From: Desulfopila aestuarii DSM 18488
GTDB lineage: Bacteria; Desulfobacterota; Desulfobulbia; Desulfobulbales; Desulfocapsaceae
Direction: 5' to 3'
Assembly: GCA_945863875.1 (NCBI GenBank)
Contig: CAMBBS010000034.1
Location: 1 to 49,507 of the forward strand
Length of the DNA: 49,507 nucleotides
Shown: piece by piece, positions 25,026 to 33,252 of the stretch
Layout: the number at the start of each line of letters is the position of its first letter
Numbering within the stretch: position 1 is the first letter of the stretch
Notes under the pieces: generated by a model
Databases searched by the model: none
Told to the model about the DNA's origin: nothing
What the model saw: the letters and a program-made list of their open reading frames with translations, nothing else
Program-made: the position numbers and the translations under genes

Positions 25026-26103
25026 GAATTCCAAGTGCCTGTATTGAAATGGCATTTCTTCCTTCTTCATACGCCAGCAGCCGCCCTTCCTTACGATCGA
25101 TGCGAAAGGCCAGGGCATAAGAAAGGACACGTATCGGGTAGTCACGGGGAAGCCGCAGCAGGTAGGGCTGGATGGTGGTAAAATCCGTCACGCCATACTG
25201 CTGCATGATAAAACGCAGGCCGCCATTGGCCGGCCCAATATTATAGGCGAGAAGGCCGAGGAACAGGTCATTGCGCATCTCGGTAAGATAATGACGCAGA
25301 GTGGCCGCACCCAGGAAGGCATTATACCGAGGATCGGCCATTTCCCGGCTGCCTGTCGGAAAAATTTCATCGACATCTTTTATGACCGCAGTCGGCACCC
25401 TGGTTATCTGGAAGAGTCCGTGACCGCCATCCTTGCTTTTTCGCGGCAGATAGGAAGATTCGGCGGCGGCAAGGCCCTTGAGAAGATCGATGTCAATATC
25501 ATAGACCGCTGCCGCCTCTTCAATGGCCTTCGCATACTGTTCGGCCCGGCTGATCATTTTTCCCAACTGCCCAGTGTCATAGCGGCGATAGGCGGCATAG
25601 ACCTGGTGGGCGAGGACGACACGACCAGCTTCTTCCTTGCCGCCAACCAGGGTGCGGTAAGAGCCGTAGGCACGAGTGAAAAGTCCCTGCGGAATAAAAC
25701 TGCTTACCAGAAGAGTCAAAACGAGGACAATCGCCGGCGGAAGCAGGGGAGATCTGCCCTGCAGCCACCTGCGCAGTCTCTTCCAGACGAGCAGCAGAAA
25801 GGAACCCAGAACGATCAGGCCAAGGATTCCTCCGGCAAACGGCAGGAGGCTATTGAGAAAGTCAGTACCGGAAAACCAGTTGGCGAAATACCCCACGAGC
25901 GCAATGGTCCCGGCCACGCCGCTTATCGTCAGGCCGAGACACTCAAGACCGAGCAGCAAAAAATCTCGCAGCAGGGTGCTCTGCGGTTTTTTCTTTTTCT
26001 TACCGCCGCTCTTTTTCCCCGGATTGGACGGAGAGGTTTTCGCGCGATTCGAGGTGGTTCGCCGTTTCATTTTCGGCGGTGACGAGGCAAGTGGTTGGGC
26101 CAT
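25015..26103 (-). CDS. Membrane-anchored lytic transglycosylase (SLT domain)
   Basis: The 362-residue protein starts with a very basic cytoplasmic tail (KKSGGKKKKK), then about three hydrophobic helices (near 50-72, 83-106 and 122-140), then an SLT-type domain with the catalytic glutamate in LKGLAAAESSYLP, the GGHGLFQI motif, and AYNIGPAN. These are the hallmarks of soluble-type lytic murein transglycosylases that cleave peptidoglycan between MurNAc and GlcNAc. Here the enzyme would be held in the inner membrane facing the periplasm. No strong ribosome site is seen before the 26103 start; an in-frame ATG at 26070 is possible. It converges with the kinase gene. Confidence 0.88.
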   Translation of the reverse strand: MAQPLASSPPKMKRRTTSNRAKTSPSNPGKKSGGKKKKKPQSTLLRDFLLLGLECLGLTISGVAGTIALVGYFANWFSGTDFLNSLLPFAGGILGLIVLGSFLLLVWKRLRRWLQGRSPLLPPAIVLVLTLLVSSFIPQGLFTRAYGSYRTLVGGKEEAGRVVLAHQVYAAYRRYDTGQLGKMISRAEQYAKAIEEAAAVYDIDIDLLKGLAAAESSYLPRKSKDGGHGLFQITRVPTAVIKDVDEIFPTGSREMADPRYNAFLGAATLRHYLTEMRNDLFLGLLAYNIGPANGGLRFIMQQYGVTDFTTIQPYLLRLPRDYPIRVLSYALAFRIDRKEGRLLAYEEGRNAISIQALGIPGQ

Positions 26104-26560
26104 GCGACACGGGAAATAGAGATTGTCAACTTAAGACAAACCGGCAGAAGGATTTCTGAAAAACCAGGCGGTTAGTCGGTAGCTGTGCAAGCCTTTCTTT
26201 TTTTATTGAGCTGACCGAAGGCTCAGCAACCTTATTCGACGATGCGTTGATGGTCAATTATTATCTTTTCAGGAATTACCATTGGTTGAAGGGAGTCGAC
26301 TGCATATACTTGTTTTTCCATCACATGTTTTGCAGAAAGTTACCTTCTCACCTGTTTTACAGGTCGATATAATTCAGGATATTTTCCATCAATTTTATGC
26401 ACTTGCGCAAAAGATGCAGTAACACAACTCAATCGTGGCACAGAGAAAAATTCTGCCCCATGAGCTTGACTTCCTGCTTCTCCCACGTATAAAATCAAGG
26501 ATAGTTGATCGCCAGCCAATGATGCGGCGACGTAAGAGAAATATTGCACAGGAGGCAGTG
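26104..26560. other. Gene-free gap before the mini exported protein
   Basis: Nothing that reads as a gene was found on either strand. A short inverted repeat TGAGC (26207-26211)/GCTCA (26221-26225) follows a T-run, which is the wrong order for a plus-strand terminator. An excellent AGGAGG ribosome site lies at 26550-26555, just before the small gene at 26561. Confidence 0.5.
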
Positions 26561-26734
26561 ATGAAGAGTCTTTTGCTATTAGTACTTGCTCTAGCTTTTA
26601 CCGTGAGCCTGAGTGTTTCCCCTGTATTTGCAGGTGGTGACAAGAATCATGGGGATGTCGGGCAAGGCAGCTCGGATCAAGGCACTACTGCTGATGCTCC
26701 TGGTGACAATGCCCAAGACAATCAAGCACCTTAA
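26561..26734 (+). CDS. Small exported protein (57 residues)
   Basis: ATG at 26561 follows a consensus AGGAGG (26550-26555) and opens a 57-residue frame: MKSLLLLVLALAFTVSLSVS, then PVFAGG, a textbook signal peptide with an A-x-A-like cleavage site. The remaining 33 residues are hydrophilic, acidic and rich in Gly, Asp, Asn and Gln (GDKNHGDVGQGSS, DAPGDNAQDNQAP), with no cysteine. It is thus a tiny secreted or periplasmic protein of unknown role. Longer in-frame starts (from 26435) lack a ribosome site. Its Asn/Gln/Gly-rich tail recalls the Gly-rich mini-protein at 27683-27889, but no real homology is claimed. Confidence 0.65.
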   Translation: MKSLLLLVLALAFTVSLSVSPVFAGGDKNHGDVGQGSSDQGTTADAPGDNAQDNQAP

Positions 26735-26804
26735 TTTTGGTCAAAATGTGCGCGTCTCTAGGAATTCGTCCAAAGGAAGCTCCGACTACCGGATCGACCG
26801 CGAC

Positions 26805-27614
26805 TCAAATGCTGATCTCCATGCCCGCATATCCTTTGATGCAGTTAAATTCAGTCGCTAGATGGGCATAGGCTCGATCTCCCGTGCAATGGCAGGGAAC
26901 AATCGTGTTGATCTCAAACTTTTTCAGTTCGGTAATGACCTTTTGCAACTGCTTTTCCTGGGCATTGAGGAGATGTAGGCCGCCGATAAGGGTGTGTATT
27001 CTTGTCTCTCCAGTCAGCTCTATGATATACTGCAGCGTGTTGATGATGCCGGCATGACAGCACCCGATACAGACAATGAGTCCCTGTCCGGTCTTGATCC
27101 AGAAGGCCATATCATCCCTGATGGGATCAGCCCTTTTCCCGTCCTGGTCAAAATAGAAGGCCCCGCCGGTCGTCTCAAAGTCGTTGCTCCGGGGGATTTC
27201 CCCCGTTATACCGATACGATCGGTAATTTGTAACGATTTGGTAACCCAATGGACCTTGTCCTCGGCAAGGCTGTTCACACTGATCATCGCCTGAGGCACC
27301 ATTTTCACTGGTTTGGCAATCCCGTCCCTGATGCTGTAGCGAGGCAGGAAGGCCGCCGCGTGGCAATAGAGATGAATATGGTGTGGCGGGCGTAGAACAT
27401 CCGGCAGGCCGCCGGTATGATCATAATGACCGTGACTGAGGATCAACAGCTCGGTTTTGTCGAGGTCGACATGCATTGCCTGGGCATTATGCCGCAAAGC
27501 CGGACCCTGGCCGGTATCAAAGAGAATCTTTTTATTGTCGGCTTCAACCCACAAGGAAAAGCCGTGTTCCGCCAAAAGACCAGTGGCTGCGGCATTATCA
27601 ACCAGTATTTTCAT
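26805..27614 (-). CDS. Metallo-beta-lactamase-fold hydrolase
   Basis: The 269-residue protein has the metal-binding motif LSHGHYDHTGGL (near 55-66), a second ligand region CIGCCHAGIINTL and the later GGLHLLN and PCHCTGD blocks. This matches the branch of the fold annotated as 7,8-dihydropterin-6-methyl-4-(beta-D-ribofuranosyl)-aminobenzene-5'-phosphate synthase-like proteins, often simply called MBL-fold hydrolases. The start was placed at 27614 (MKILVDN, the usual family opening), with GAAG upstream; a second start at 27635 is possible. It lies downstream of the Gly-rich mini-protein and a MoeA-like gene on the same strand, so a role near pterin or molybdopterin metabolism is tempting, but the substrate is unknown. 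Confidence 0.85.
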   Translation of the reverse strand: MKILVDNAAATGLLAEHGFSLWVEADNKKILFDTGQGPALRHNAQAMHVDLDKTELLILSHGHYDHTGGLPDVLRPPHHIHLYCHAAAFLPRYSIRDGIAKPVKMVPQAMISVNSLAEDKVHWVTKSLQITDRIGITGEIPRSNDFETTGGAFYFDQDGKRADPIRDDMAFWIKTGQGLIVCIGCCHAGIINTLQYIIELTGETRIHTLIGGLHLLNAQEKQLQKVITELKKFEINTIVPCHCTGDRAYAHLATEFNCIKGYAGMEISI

Positions 27615-27682
27615 TGTTACTTCAGGAATAGTCATAGCTTACGCTTGCACGATGTGAATCAGGTTTTGGTTATGCAGATTAT

Positions 27683-27889
27683 TTATTTTTGACTGCGTCG
27701 ACCACCCTGACCACCTCCACCTCGGCCCTTGCCACCCCCGCTGCCATCCCGCCGACCGACGCCGCCACCTTGCCCTTTCCCTCTACCGCCACCACATCCG
27801 GCATTATTATTTTGATTGTCTTGCTGCTGATTCTGCCCACAGTTATCGGGATTGGCACACTTCCCTTTGCTGTCATTTTCTTGCGGCAT
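27683..27889 (-). CDS. Glycine-rich mini-protein (68 residues)
   Basis: A GGAGG ribosome site seven bases before the ATG supports this short frame. The protein begins MPQENDSKGKCANPDNCGQN, then a Gln/Asn-rich run and a C-terminus almost wholly of Gly, Arg, Lys and Ser (GGGRGKGQGGG, GGGGQGGRRSQK). Three cysteines (CANPDNC, AGC) could bind metal. The Gly/Arg tail suggests a flexible nucleic-acid- or metal-binding chain. Frames on the other strand and in shifted register also stay open because of the biased composition, so the ribosome site decides the choice. It lies between the MoeA-like and the MBL-fold genes. Confidence 0.6.
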   Translation of the reverse strand: MPQENDSKGKCANPDNCGQNQQQDNQNNNAGCGGGRGKGQGGGVGRRDGSGGGKGRGGGGQGGRRSQK

Positions 27890-28029
27890 CCTTCTTCCTC
27901 CAACAATTATTTTTTTGCTGCTTTACCCGTTTTATGGCAGACCTCGAAAAACTCATGACGTTGCCAATCACGCCATCTGTTTTAAGTATATACACATTAA
28001 CTCCGTCAAAATAAAGGCCGCAAAAAATA

Positions 28030-29232
28030 TTAACCTTGAGAAAAAATCCACGCTTCGGCCTGGCTCACCTCATTTATCACCGTGGTGCCCTCGGGTATCT
28101 CAACCAGGGCATTCGCCGCGGCCATAGCCTCAAGTCTTCCCATACTGCGCAATGGCATAGCGGTAACGACACCATCTTGGTAACTCACTCTGCTGTAGAC
28201 CAACTGCGTCCAGTTTTCCTGCCCGACGAGTTCTTCCGTCACCAGCACCCGCCTCTTTTGCGGCAGGAAATTACTCCATCCCATTAATCGACGAACACCA
28301 GGCAGGGCGAGTAAGAGCAGCGCTACATGGTTGGACGGCGGGCCGCCCGGCAGATTAAAAACTATCGTCTTGCCAATCCTTCCCATACAGGCGCCCTTGC
28401 CGGGGCCTATGCGGACACGATGAAAAATTTTCTCCATGCCGATCTGTTCCATAGCACGCATGGTCAGGTCCTTGTCTCCATCAAGTACGCCGCCACAGGT
28501 TATCAAAACATCAATCTGCCGCACAAGGTTCCCGAACTGCTCTTGCAGCTGATCAAAGTTGTCACGAAGAATTATAGTCGAAGCATCTATCCCGAGCGCC
28601 TGCAGTTCCGCAGACGCTGTTACCATATTACTCGCCGCCACCTTCCCAGGGGTGACAGGTTCACCGGGCCATACCAGCTCGCTGCCTGTTGCCGCTACGG
28701 CAATCTTCGGTCGTGCATAACAGATAACCTCACGCAGGCCGGCTGCAGCCAGCAGACCAAGGTGGGCGGGACCGAGCAAACTGTCTTTGGCCAGTAGCCT
28801 TTGGTCCTGCATAATATCACTGCCTTTGCGAAGGATATTCCTACCGGGCCAGGCGTCGGCAATGATCGCCACCGTATCGCCATTGACCTCTGCAAACTCC
28901 GCGGCAAGCACCGATGTTGCCCCACGAGGAAGAGGAGCGCCGGTCATAATACGAACTGCTGTTCCTGATTTAACACGAAATATATCAGCATCCCCAGCCG
29001 AAACAGTACCGACAACATTGAGTGTTACGGAATTGCCCCGTGACGCATTGGCGATGTCATCGGCAACAACGGCAAAACCATCCTTGAGTGAAGAATCAAC
29101 GCTGGGGCAGTTTGCGGCGGCATAGACATTTTCAGCACAAACCAAGCCAAGAGCCTGGTCAAGAGGAAGACAAACCGGCGGCAGCGGGTGCAGCATGCCG
29201 ATTAAGTTATGTGCCTGGTGCAGAGAAATCAT
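28030..29232 (-). CDS. MoeA-like molybdopterin molybdenumtransferase
   Basis: The 400-residue protein follows the MoeA plan: N-terminal segment with SSLKDGFAVVADD, the domain with VRIMTGAPLPRGATSV, the MPT-binding domain III (VAATGSELV, SNMVTASAELQALG, TCGGVLDGDKDLT) and FNLPGGPPSNHVALLLLALP. Typical MoeA has T-x-G-G-V-S-x-G-D and L-P-G-N-P; here these read TCGGVLDGD and LPGGPP, so it is a divergent paralogue. The family inserts molybdenum or tungsten into adenylated molybdopterin in the cytosol. No other molybdenum-cofactor gene is present in the window, and the immediate neighbours are a Gly-rich mini-protein and an MBL-fold protein. Confidence 0.87.
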   Translation of the reverse strand: MISLHQAHNLIGMLHPLPPVCLPLDQALGLVCAENVYAAANCPSVDSSLKDGFAVVADDIANASRGNSVTLNVVGTVSAGDADIFRVKSGTAVRIMTGAPLPRGATSVLAAEFAEVNGDTVAIIADAWPGRNILRKGSDIMQDQRLLAKDSLLGPAHLGLLAAAGLREVICYARPKIAVAATGSELVWPGEPVTPGKVAASNMVTASAELQALGIDASTIILRDNFDQLQEQFGNLVRQIDVLITCGGVLDGDKDLTMRAMEQIGMEKIFHRVRIGPGKGACMGRIGKTIVFNLPGGPPSNHVALLLLALPGVRRLMGWSNFLPQKRRVLVTEELVGQENWTQLVYSRVSYQDGVVTAMPLRSMGRLEAMAAANALVEIPEGTTVINEVSQAEAWIFSQG

Positions 29233-29261
29233 GACAGTACCATTATGGCCAGCTACTGGCT

Positions 29262-30779
29262 TTATATATTGTTTTCATTCGAAATAATTTCTTCGAGTAT
29301 CGTTCCAACATTAAACGTATCCTGCAAGCCATGGTGTATTCTCTTTCCGTCATCCAATGCATCCATAGTCCAGGTGACGTCGAGATCATTTTTGTCATAT
29401 TGATAAACAATAGCCGCCGCCTGCGCTTTGCTGTTATAGGCCACGCGTATCTGCGAAAGCAGAAAACCATTCTCAATCAACTGTGTAATGACATTGATCA
29501 AACTTTCCAGATGGGGAGCCACGACAGTAAAAACGACACCTCTTCTTTCGATAGGATAAATGTCAAAGTTCTTGACTTTTTTTATGATCTGAGACACCAG
29601 ATTGGTGTCATCCTGGTCGTAAATCCTATCCTTCGGACTTATGTGGGCCAGGTAAGCAAATTTTTCCGGTAATGCGGCGATGAGAGCCGTACAGGTGGAT
29701 ACCCCCCAGGTCTCCAGCGCTTCCTTGTTTTGCGCCTTTAAAAATTCATCCATATCCACTCGTAATGCACGTGGATGATTGGCGGAAGAAGACCCATTCG
29801 ATGGCACTGGAGGCTCTTTCTGGAGATATTTGACCAGCATGTCGCCATAGTATTTTTTATGACGTTTGTAATGATCGGTGGTTATCTCTTCCTTATCTAT
29901 TTTGGCGACCACCAGCCAACGCGTATCAAGAAAGGTAAACAGTTCAAACGAACTCAGGGCGACCGCCCCCCGATAATCGGTGACAACGCGGTGCCCTTTT
30001 TCTTCATTAAATTTGACCTTGATATTCCGATCATCAAGCTGTTCTCTAAGGATGGTTGACTGTCCCTTGAAATAAGACTCTGTCAGCATCAACCCGTGAC
30101 TGTTGACGAGAAAGGTTTCCCCCGATTGTCCAAGGTCGTCTGTCGCCGCAAAAATGGAATTTAGTTTATTGATAGGACATTGCAGGATGATCCACCCGAC
30201 CTGGACATTTTCTTTGTTAACCGGTTCGATAAAAAAAGCTGCTGGTTCAGAAGAAGGACCATAGTCATAAAAATCAATGAAAATTTCTTGATTCGGCTTC
30301 CTGGCAATTGCTTCACTGAGGCGCCCCAAAGACTTTTGGTCTTCGATCAGGTTCATATTCCTGTCCGTTTCCTTACGGAGGGTGTGCAATACTGAACCAT
30401 CCATATCGACAAACAGGATATCATAAAAAATAAAGTAGTTGGCTAAGTAATAGCCGTTAAAGTGCTGTCGTGCTTTTTCCACGTTCGCGCCAAGGGACAC
30501 AGGAGTTTCCGGGGACTTCACGGCATTGTGGTAGAGACGATTTATCTCAAAAAAGCTGACAAGTGTTTGATCTTTAGCAGCCTCCTGGGCGAGAGTATGT
30601 ATTCGCTGCATGAACCTCTCTAGCTGCTCAACCTTTTCTTGCAGGACATAGTCTAATTGGATATTCGCCCAGTCATAGGGCGTTCTTTGCGCCGATGCGG
30701 AAATGGCCCAAGCAACGACAAAGGTGTTCAACAGGATGCAGCTTATAATAATCGGCAGCTTAAATTTCATTTTTTTCAT
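29262..30779 (-). CDS. Membrane Cache sensor with CheD-like C-terminal domain
   Basis: The 505-residue protein has one N-terminal membrane helix (KFKLPIIISCILLNTFVVAW), then a large Cache-type sensor (FFIEPVNKENVQVGWIILQ, GQSGETFLVNSHGLML, DTRWLVVAKID). No second membrane helix, HAMP, kinase or GGDEF domain is seen. The last 150 residues hold GVSTCTALIAALPEK, AYLAHISPKD, with C363 and H379 sixteen residues apart, then a stretch of alternating helices and strands. CheD deamidases place their catalytic cysteine and histidine about 17 residues apart in a similar setting, so I suggest a distant CheD-like domain. That is inference. The start was set at 30779 (GGAAG upstream). A longer open frame to 30908 lacks support. 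Confidence 0.7.
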   Translation of the reverse strand: MKKMKFKLPIIISCILLNTFVVAWAISASAQRTPYDWANIQLDYVLQEKVEQLERFMQRIHTLAQEAAKDQTLVSFFEINRLYHNAVKSPETPVSLGANVEKARQHFNGYYLANYFIFYDILFVDMDGSVLHTLRKETDRNMNLIEDQKSLGRLSEAIARKPNQEIFIDFYDYGPSSEPAAFFIEPVNKENVQVGWIILQCPINKLNSIFAATDDLGQSGETFLVNSHGLMLTESYFKGQSTILREQLDDRNIKVKFNEEKGHRVVTDYRGAVALSSFELFTFLDTRWLVVAKIDKEEITTDHYKRHKKYYGDMLVKYLQKEPPVPSNGSSSANHPRALRVDMDEFLKAQNKEALETWGVSTCTALIAALPEKFAYLAHISPKDRIYDQDDTNLVSQIIKKVKNFDIYPIERRGVVFTVVAPHLESLINVITQLIENGFLLSQIRVAYNSKAQAAAIVYQYDKNDLDVTWTMDALDDGKRIHHGLQDTFNVGTILEEIISNENNI

Positions 30780-31119
30780 CAATTCTTCCAGTACCTTCTC
30801 GGCAAAGCCCAGTGAAAGTAAATGGTCCTGGCGCCTACAGACCAATGCAAAACGGCACTTTAGCTGGAGTTTCGTCTGATTTTTTCGACAATACTTCATG
30901 TCAGCCATTATATGCCAATCACCGACGAAATACTACCCATGCGAACGAACGGATACCGATTTTTCTCAGCTCTTCGTTATCTTATATGTTATGTTTTGAT
31001 CTTTTTGATGTAAAACCGTATCCTGAAATCGTATCCTCCAGTTGTGCTGGAGATCAACTCACTGCCCCCAGCAAAAAAGTCCCTCTTGCTGGCTCGATGT
31101 AAACCCTTGCAGGTGCTGT
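30780..31119. promoter_or_regulatory. Divergent intergenic region with two leader hairpins
   Basis: No gene fits here between two divergent sensors. Two perfect hairpins lie just before the cyclic-nucleotide-binding gene: CTCCAG/CTGGAG (31036-31041, 31047-31052) and CCAGCAA/TTGCTGG (31068-31074, 31086-31092). Both share the CCAG-CTGG core. They may shape the leader RNA or mark operators. Confidence 0.4.
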
Positions 31120-32208
31120 ATGAAAACGCCGGTTAATAAATTCAGTGATGCAGTTTTCCTCATCATAGCGGAGCAATCATGTCCCCTGTATAACGCGGGT
31201 GAAGAGCTTAAAGTAGAAAACTTCAGCCTGTCGGTGTCCTCCTATAAACCCGGTTGCCTCTATCTGGCAAAGAAAATTGCCGACATCGTTTCGACAAAAG
31301 AGAGCATCAGTGGATTTCCCCAGACGGGTGGTGGTCGAACCGCTCGTTTTGACTGCGGGGGGTGCGAAGGCATGATTCACTTTGAATATAAAAAGGAGAA
31401 GGAATTTGCCACACTGCAGATGAAATTGCTCCAAGAAACCGAACAACGGCGACGCAGGGCGCGTCTCGATAAATTTTTCGGCCAACTTCGCCAACTGACT
31501 CTCTTCAAACCGCTTGACGATAAGTCCCTCGGCGATCTGACCATGCTGCTCGAGGTAAAAAGCTTCCTCGCTGATAAGATAATTATCAAGAAAAGTGCCC
31601 CTGGCAGCCATCTGTATATCGTTTTGAAAGGATTGGTGGCGGTCATTGCCGAAGATGGTTCAAAAGTGGCCGAGATGGGACCAGATGAGATCTTCGGTGA
31701 AATGAGTCTTCTTACCAGCGAACCTGTGGCCAATTCCATCCACACGCTGGAAGGCACGCAAGTGGCAATGCTCAGTGTCAAAAATTTCCGAGATGCCCTG
31801 AAAAAATACCCGATATTGCAGATGTTTTTGCTGCGCATGCTCGTCGATCGGGCGCAAAAAATGGCCCTGCGATCAGGAAATATTTCTTCTGGCATGACCG
31901 GGGAGCTGTCAGAAATAAATGCAGTCGATCTCTTCCAGCTGATCAATTCCTCACAGAAAACGGGGATAATCGAACTCACCCTGCAACAGGGCAAGGCCAT
32001 TGTCTTTTTTAAGGAAGGGGAAATCATCTATGCCCGGTTTCTCAAGTTTCGACAAAAAGACGCAGTGTATGCTCTTCTGGGTGCGAAAAATGGTCGTTTT
32101 CGTTACACGAGGGGGATTCCTGAAGAGGCCGAAAAGTTGCCGCCCATCGGCGGCTTTATGGGATTGATGATGGAAGGCGTCCAGAGGATCGACGAACATC
32201 AGGCCTGA
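31120..32208 (+). CDS. Cyclic-nucleotide-binding (Crp-type) protein with cysteine-rich N-terminus and DUF4388/PATAN domain
   Basis: The 362-residue protein has three parts. Residues 1-90 contain spaced cysteines (EQSCPLY, PGCLYL, RFDCGGCEG), a pattern that could hold a metal. Residues about 125-260 form a cNMP-binding domain (LYIVLKGLVAVIAE, FGEMSLLTSEPVANSI). No DNA-binding helix-turn-helix follows; instead a DUF4388/PATAN-like domain (MTGELSEINAVDLFQLIN, KTGIIELTL, GEIIYARF) ends the protein. DUF4388 domains occur in signalling proteins of deltaproteobacteria. It probably joins second-messenger binding to protein contacts. The start at 31120 was chosen because the preceding in-frame 26 residues are unlike a protein; AGGTG lies upstream. 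Confidence 0.82.
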   Translation: MKTPVNKFSDAVFLIIAEQSCPLYNAGEELKVENFSLSVSSYKPGCLYLAKKIADIVSTKESISGFPQTGGGRTARFDCGGCEGMIHFEYKKEKEFATLQMKLLQETEQRRRRARLDKFFGQLRQLTLFKPLDDKSLGDLTMLLEVKSFLADKIIIKKSAPGSHLYIVLKGLVAVIAEDGSKVAEMGPDEIFGEMSLLTSEPVANSIHTLEGTQVAMLSVKNFRDALKKYPILQMFLLRMLVDRAQKMALRSGNISSGMTGELSEINAVDLFQLINSSQKTGIIELTLQQGKAIVFFKEGEIIYARFLKFRQKDAVYALLGAKNGRFRYTRGIPEEAEKLPPIGGFMGLMMEGVQRIDEHQA

Positions 32209-32221
32209 TGGTTCTGCAAAG

Positions 32222-32956
32222 CTATAATCCGTTTGCCAGCCTCCGGGCGTAGATCGCCGGCAATCCGGCCTCGAGAATCTTCTCTCCGGCCCGTTCGAAA
32301 TCATAGGCTACCCGGTAAAACTCAATACCTTTTTTTTGGGTATCATAGATAAGATAAGAGGCCCGCGGGTCTCCGTCTCTGGGCTGCCCAACGCTGCCGG
32401 TGTTGAAAATCTGTCGATTGAGCACTGCGGCGGGCACCACCATGCTATGCCAGGGCGACCTGATGTAAATGCAGAAGAAGTTTTTACGGGTTATAGCAAT
32501 CGGTACATGGGTATGCCCGACAAAGAGAATCTTCGCCTTCGAACGGGCAAATGAACTGGAGATATAGGTTTTCTCCGAGACATAATACCAGTTACGGGGC
32601 TTATACGGATTGGAATGACAGAAGGAAATATCGCCCCATTTAATGAGATCTTCCATTGCCCGCAGGAACACCATGCTTTTCTCGGTGAGGATCTCCCGGG
32701 TCCAGGCAATGACGCGCCGGGCATCCTGCTGCATATTACTGGGAATGCCCAGAACAGCGGCGTCGTGGTTGCCAAGCAGGCAGAAAAAATCAGGCAGGGA
32801 CTGCAGCAGTGCAATACATTCATTGGGATTTGCCCCATAGCCGACCACATCCCCCAGACAGACATACCTGTCAACTATCTGACGAAAAGCATGATCGAGT
32901 ACCGCTTCCAACGCTTCCAGGTTGGAGTGAATATCCGAAAAAACAGCGATTCTCAT
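32222..32956 (-). CDS. Calcineurin-like metallophosphoesterase (YfcE/MJ0936-like)
   Basis: The 244-residue protein begins MRIAVFSDIHSNLEAL, then CLGDVVGYGANP, LLGNHD and GHTHVP, with a C-terminal NTGSVGQPRDGDP. These are the ordered D-x-H, G-D, G-N-H-D and G-H-T-H motifs of calcineurin-like phosphoesterases that bind two metal ions. Small members of this group cleave phosphodiesters, or nucleotides; the substrate cannot be predicted. The start was set at 32956 because GAGGAA lies at a good distance; a longer open frame adds an unlike 23 residues. It converges with the cNMP-binding gene, with only 13 bases between their stops. Confidence 0.88.
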   Translation of the reverse strand: MRIAVFSDIHSNLEALEAVLDHAFRQIVDRYVCLGDVVGYGANPNECIALLQSLPDFFCLLGNHDAAVLGIPSNMQQDARRVIAWTREILTEKSMVFLRAMEDLIKWGDISFCHSNPYKPRNWYYVSEKTYISSSFARSKAKILFVGHTHVPIAITRKNFFCIYIRSPWHSMVVPAAVLNRQIFNTGSVGQPRDGDPRASYLIYDTQKKGIEFYRVAYDFERAGEKILEAGLPAIYARRLANGL

Positions 32957-33252
32957 TCGTTCCTCTTTTGATGCCGGCCTGCGAGGAATATCTCCCCTGC
33001 CGTGACAGCTAATGTACCTTTGCACAAATACAAATATATAAGCCAGTTTACGCTAACCCCGGTATACGGGAAATAAGCTGGGATAAGTACCTTGGGTACA
33101 GATTGTTTTTTTTCAAAGAAAAGAAAATAATCTGTAAGATACCAAATAGCAAATATCGGGTAAATTTCCCTTTTCTTCAGCTCGTTTTTCCGCTATTTGT
33201 GTGTGTGTAAACTCTCCCTCAAATCAATGCAAACAATAGGACCAATCAACCA

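Noticed and set aside
25291-26082. Plus-strand frame of 263 codons opposite the lytic transglycosylase gene
   Set aside because: Shadow of the SLT-domain gene; composition is that of reversed coding sequence.
27700-27880. Gly-codon repeats that could look like a repeat array
   Set aside because: Irregular codon repeats of a Gly-rich protein; no spacer/repeat structure as in CRISPR.
27679-27906. Alternative minus-strand frame over the Gly-rich mini-protein
   Set aside because: The frame starting at 27889 has the GGAGG site at the right distance; the alternative starts inside that site's region without its own.
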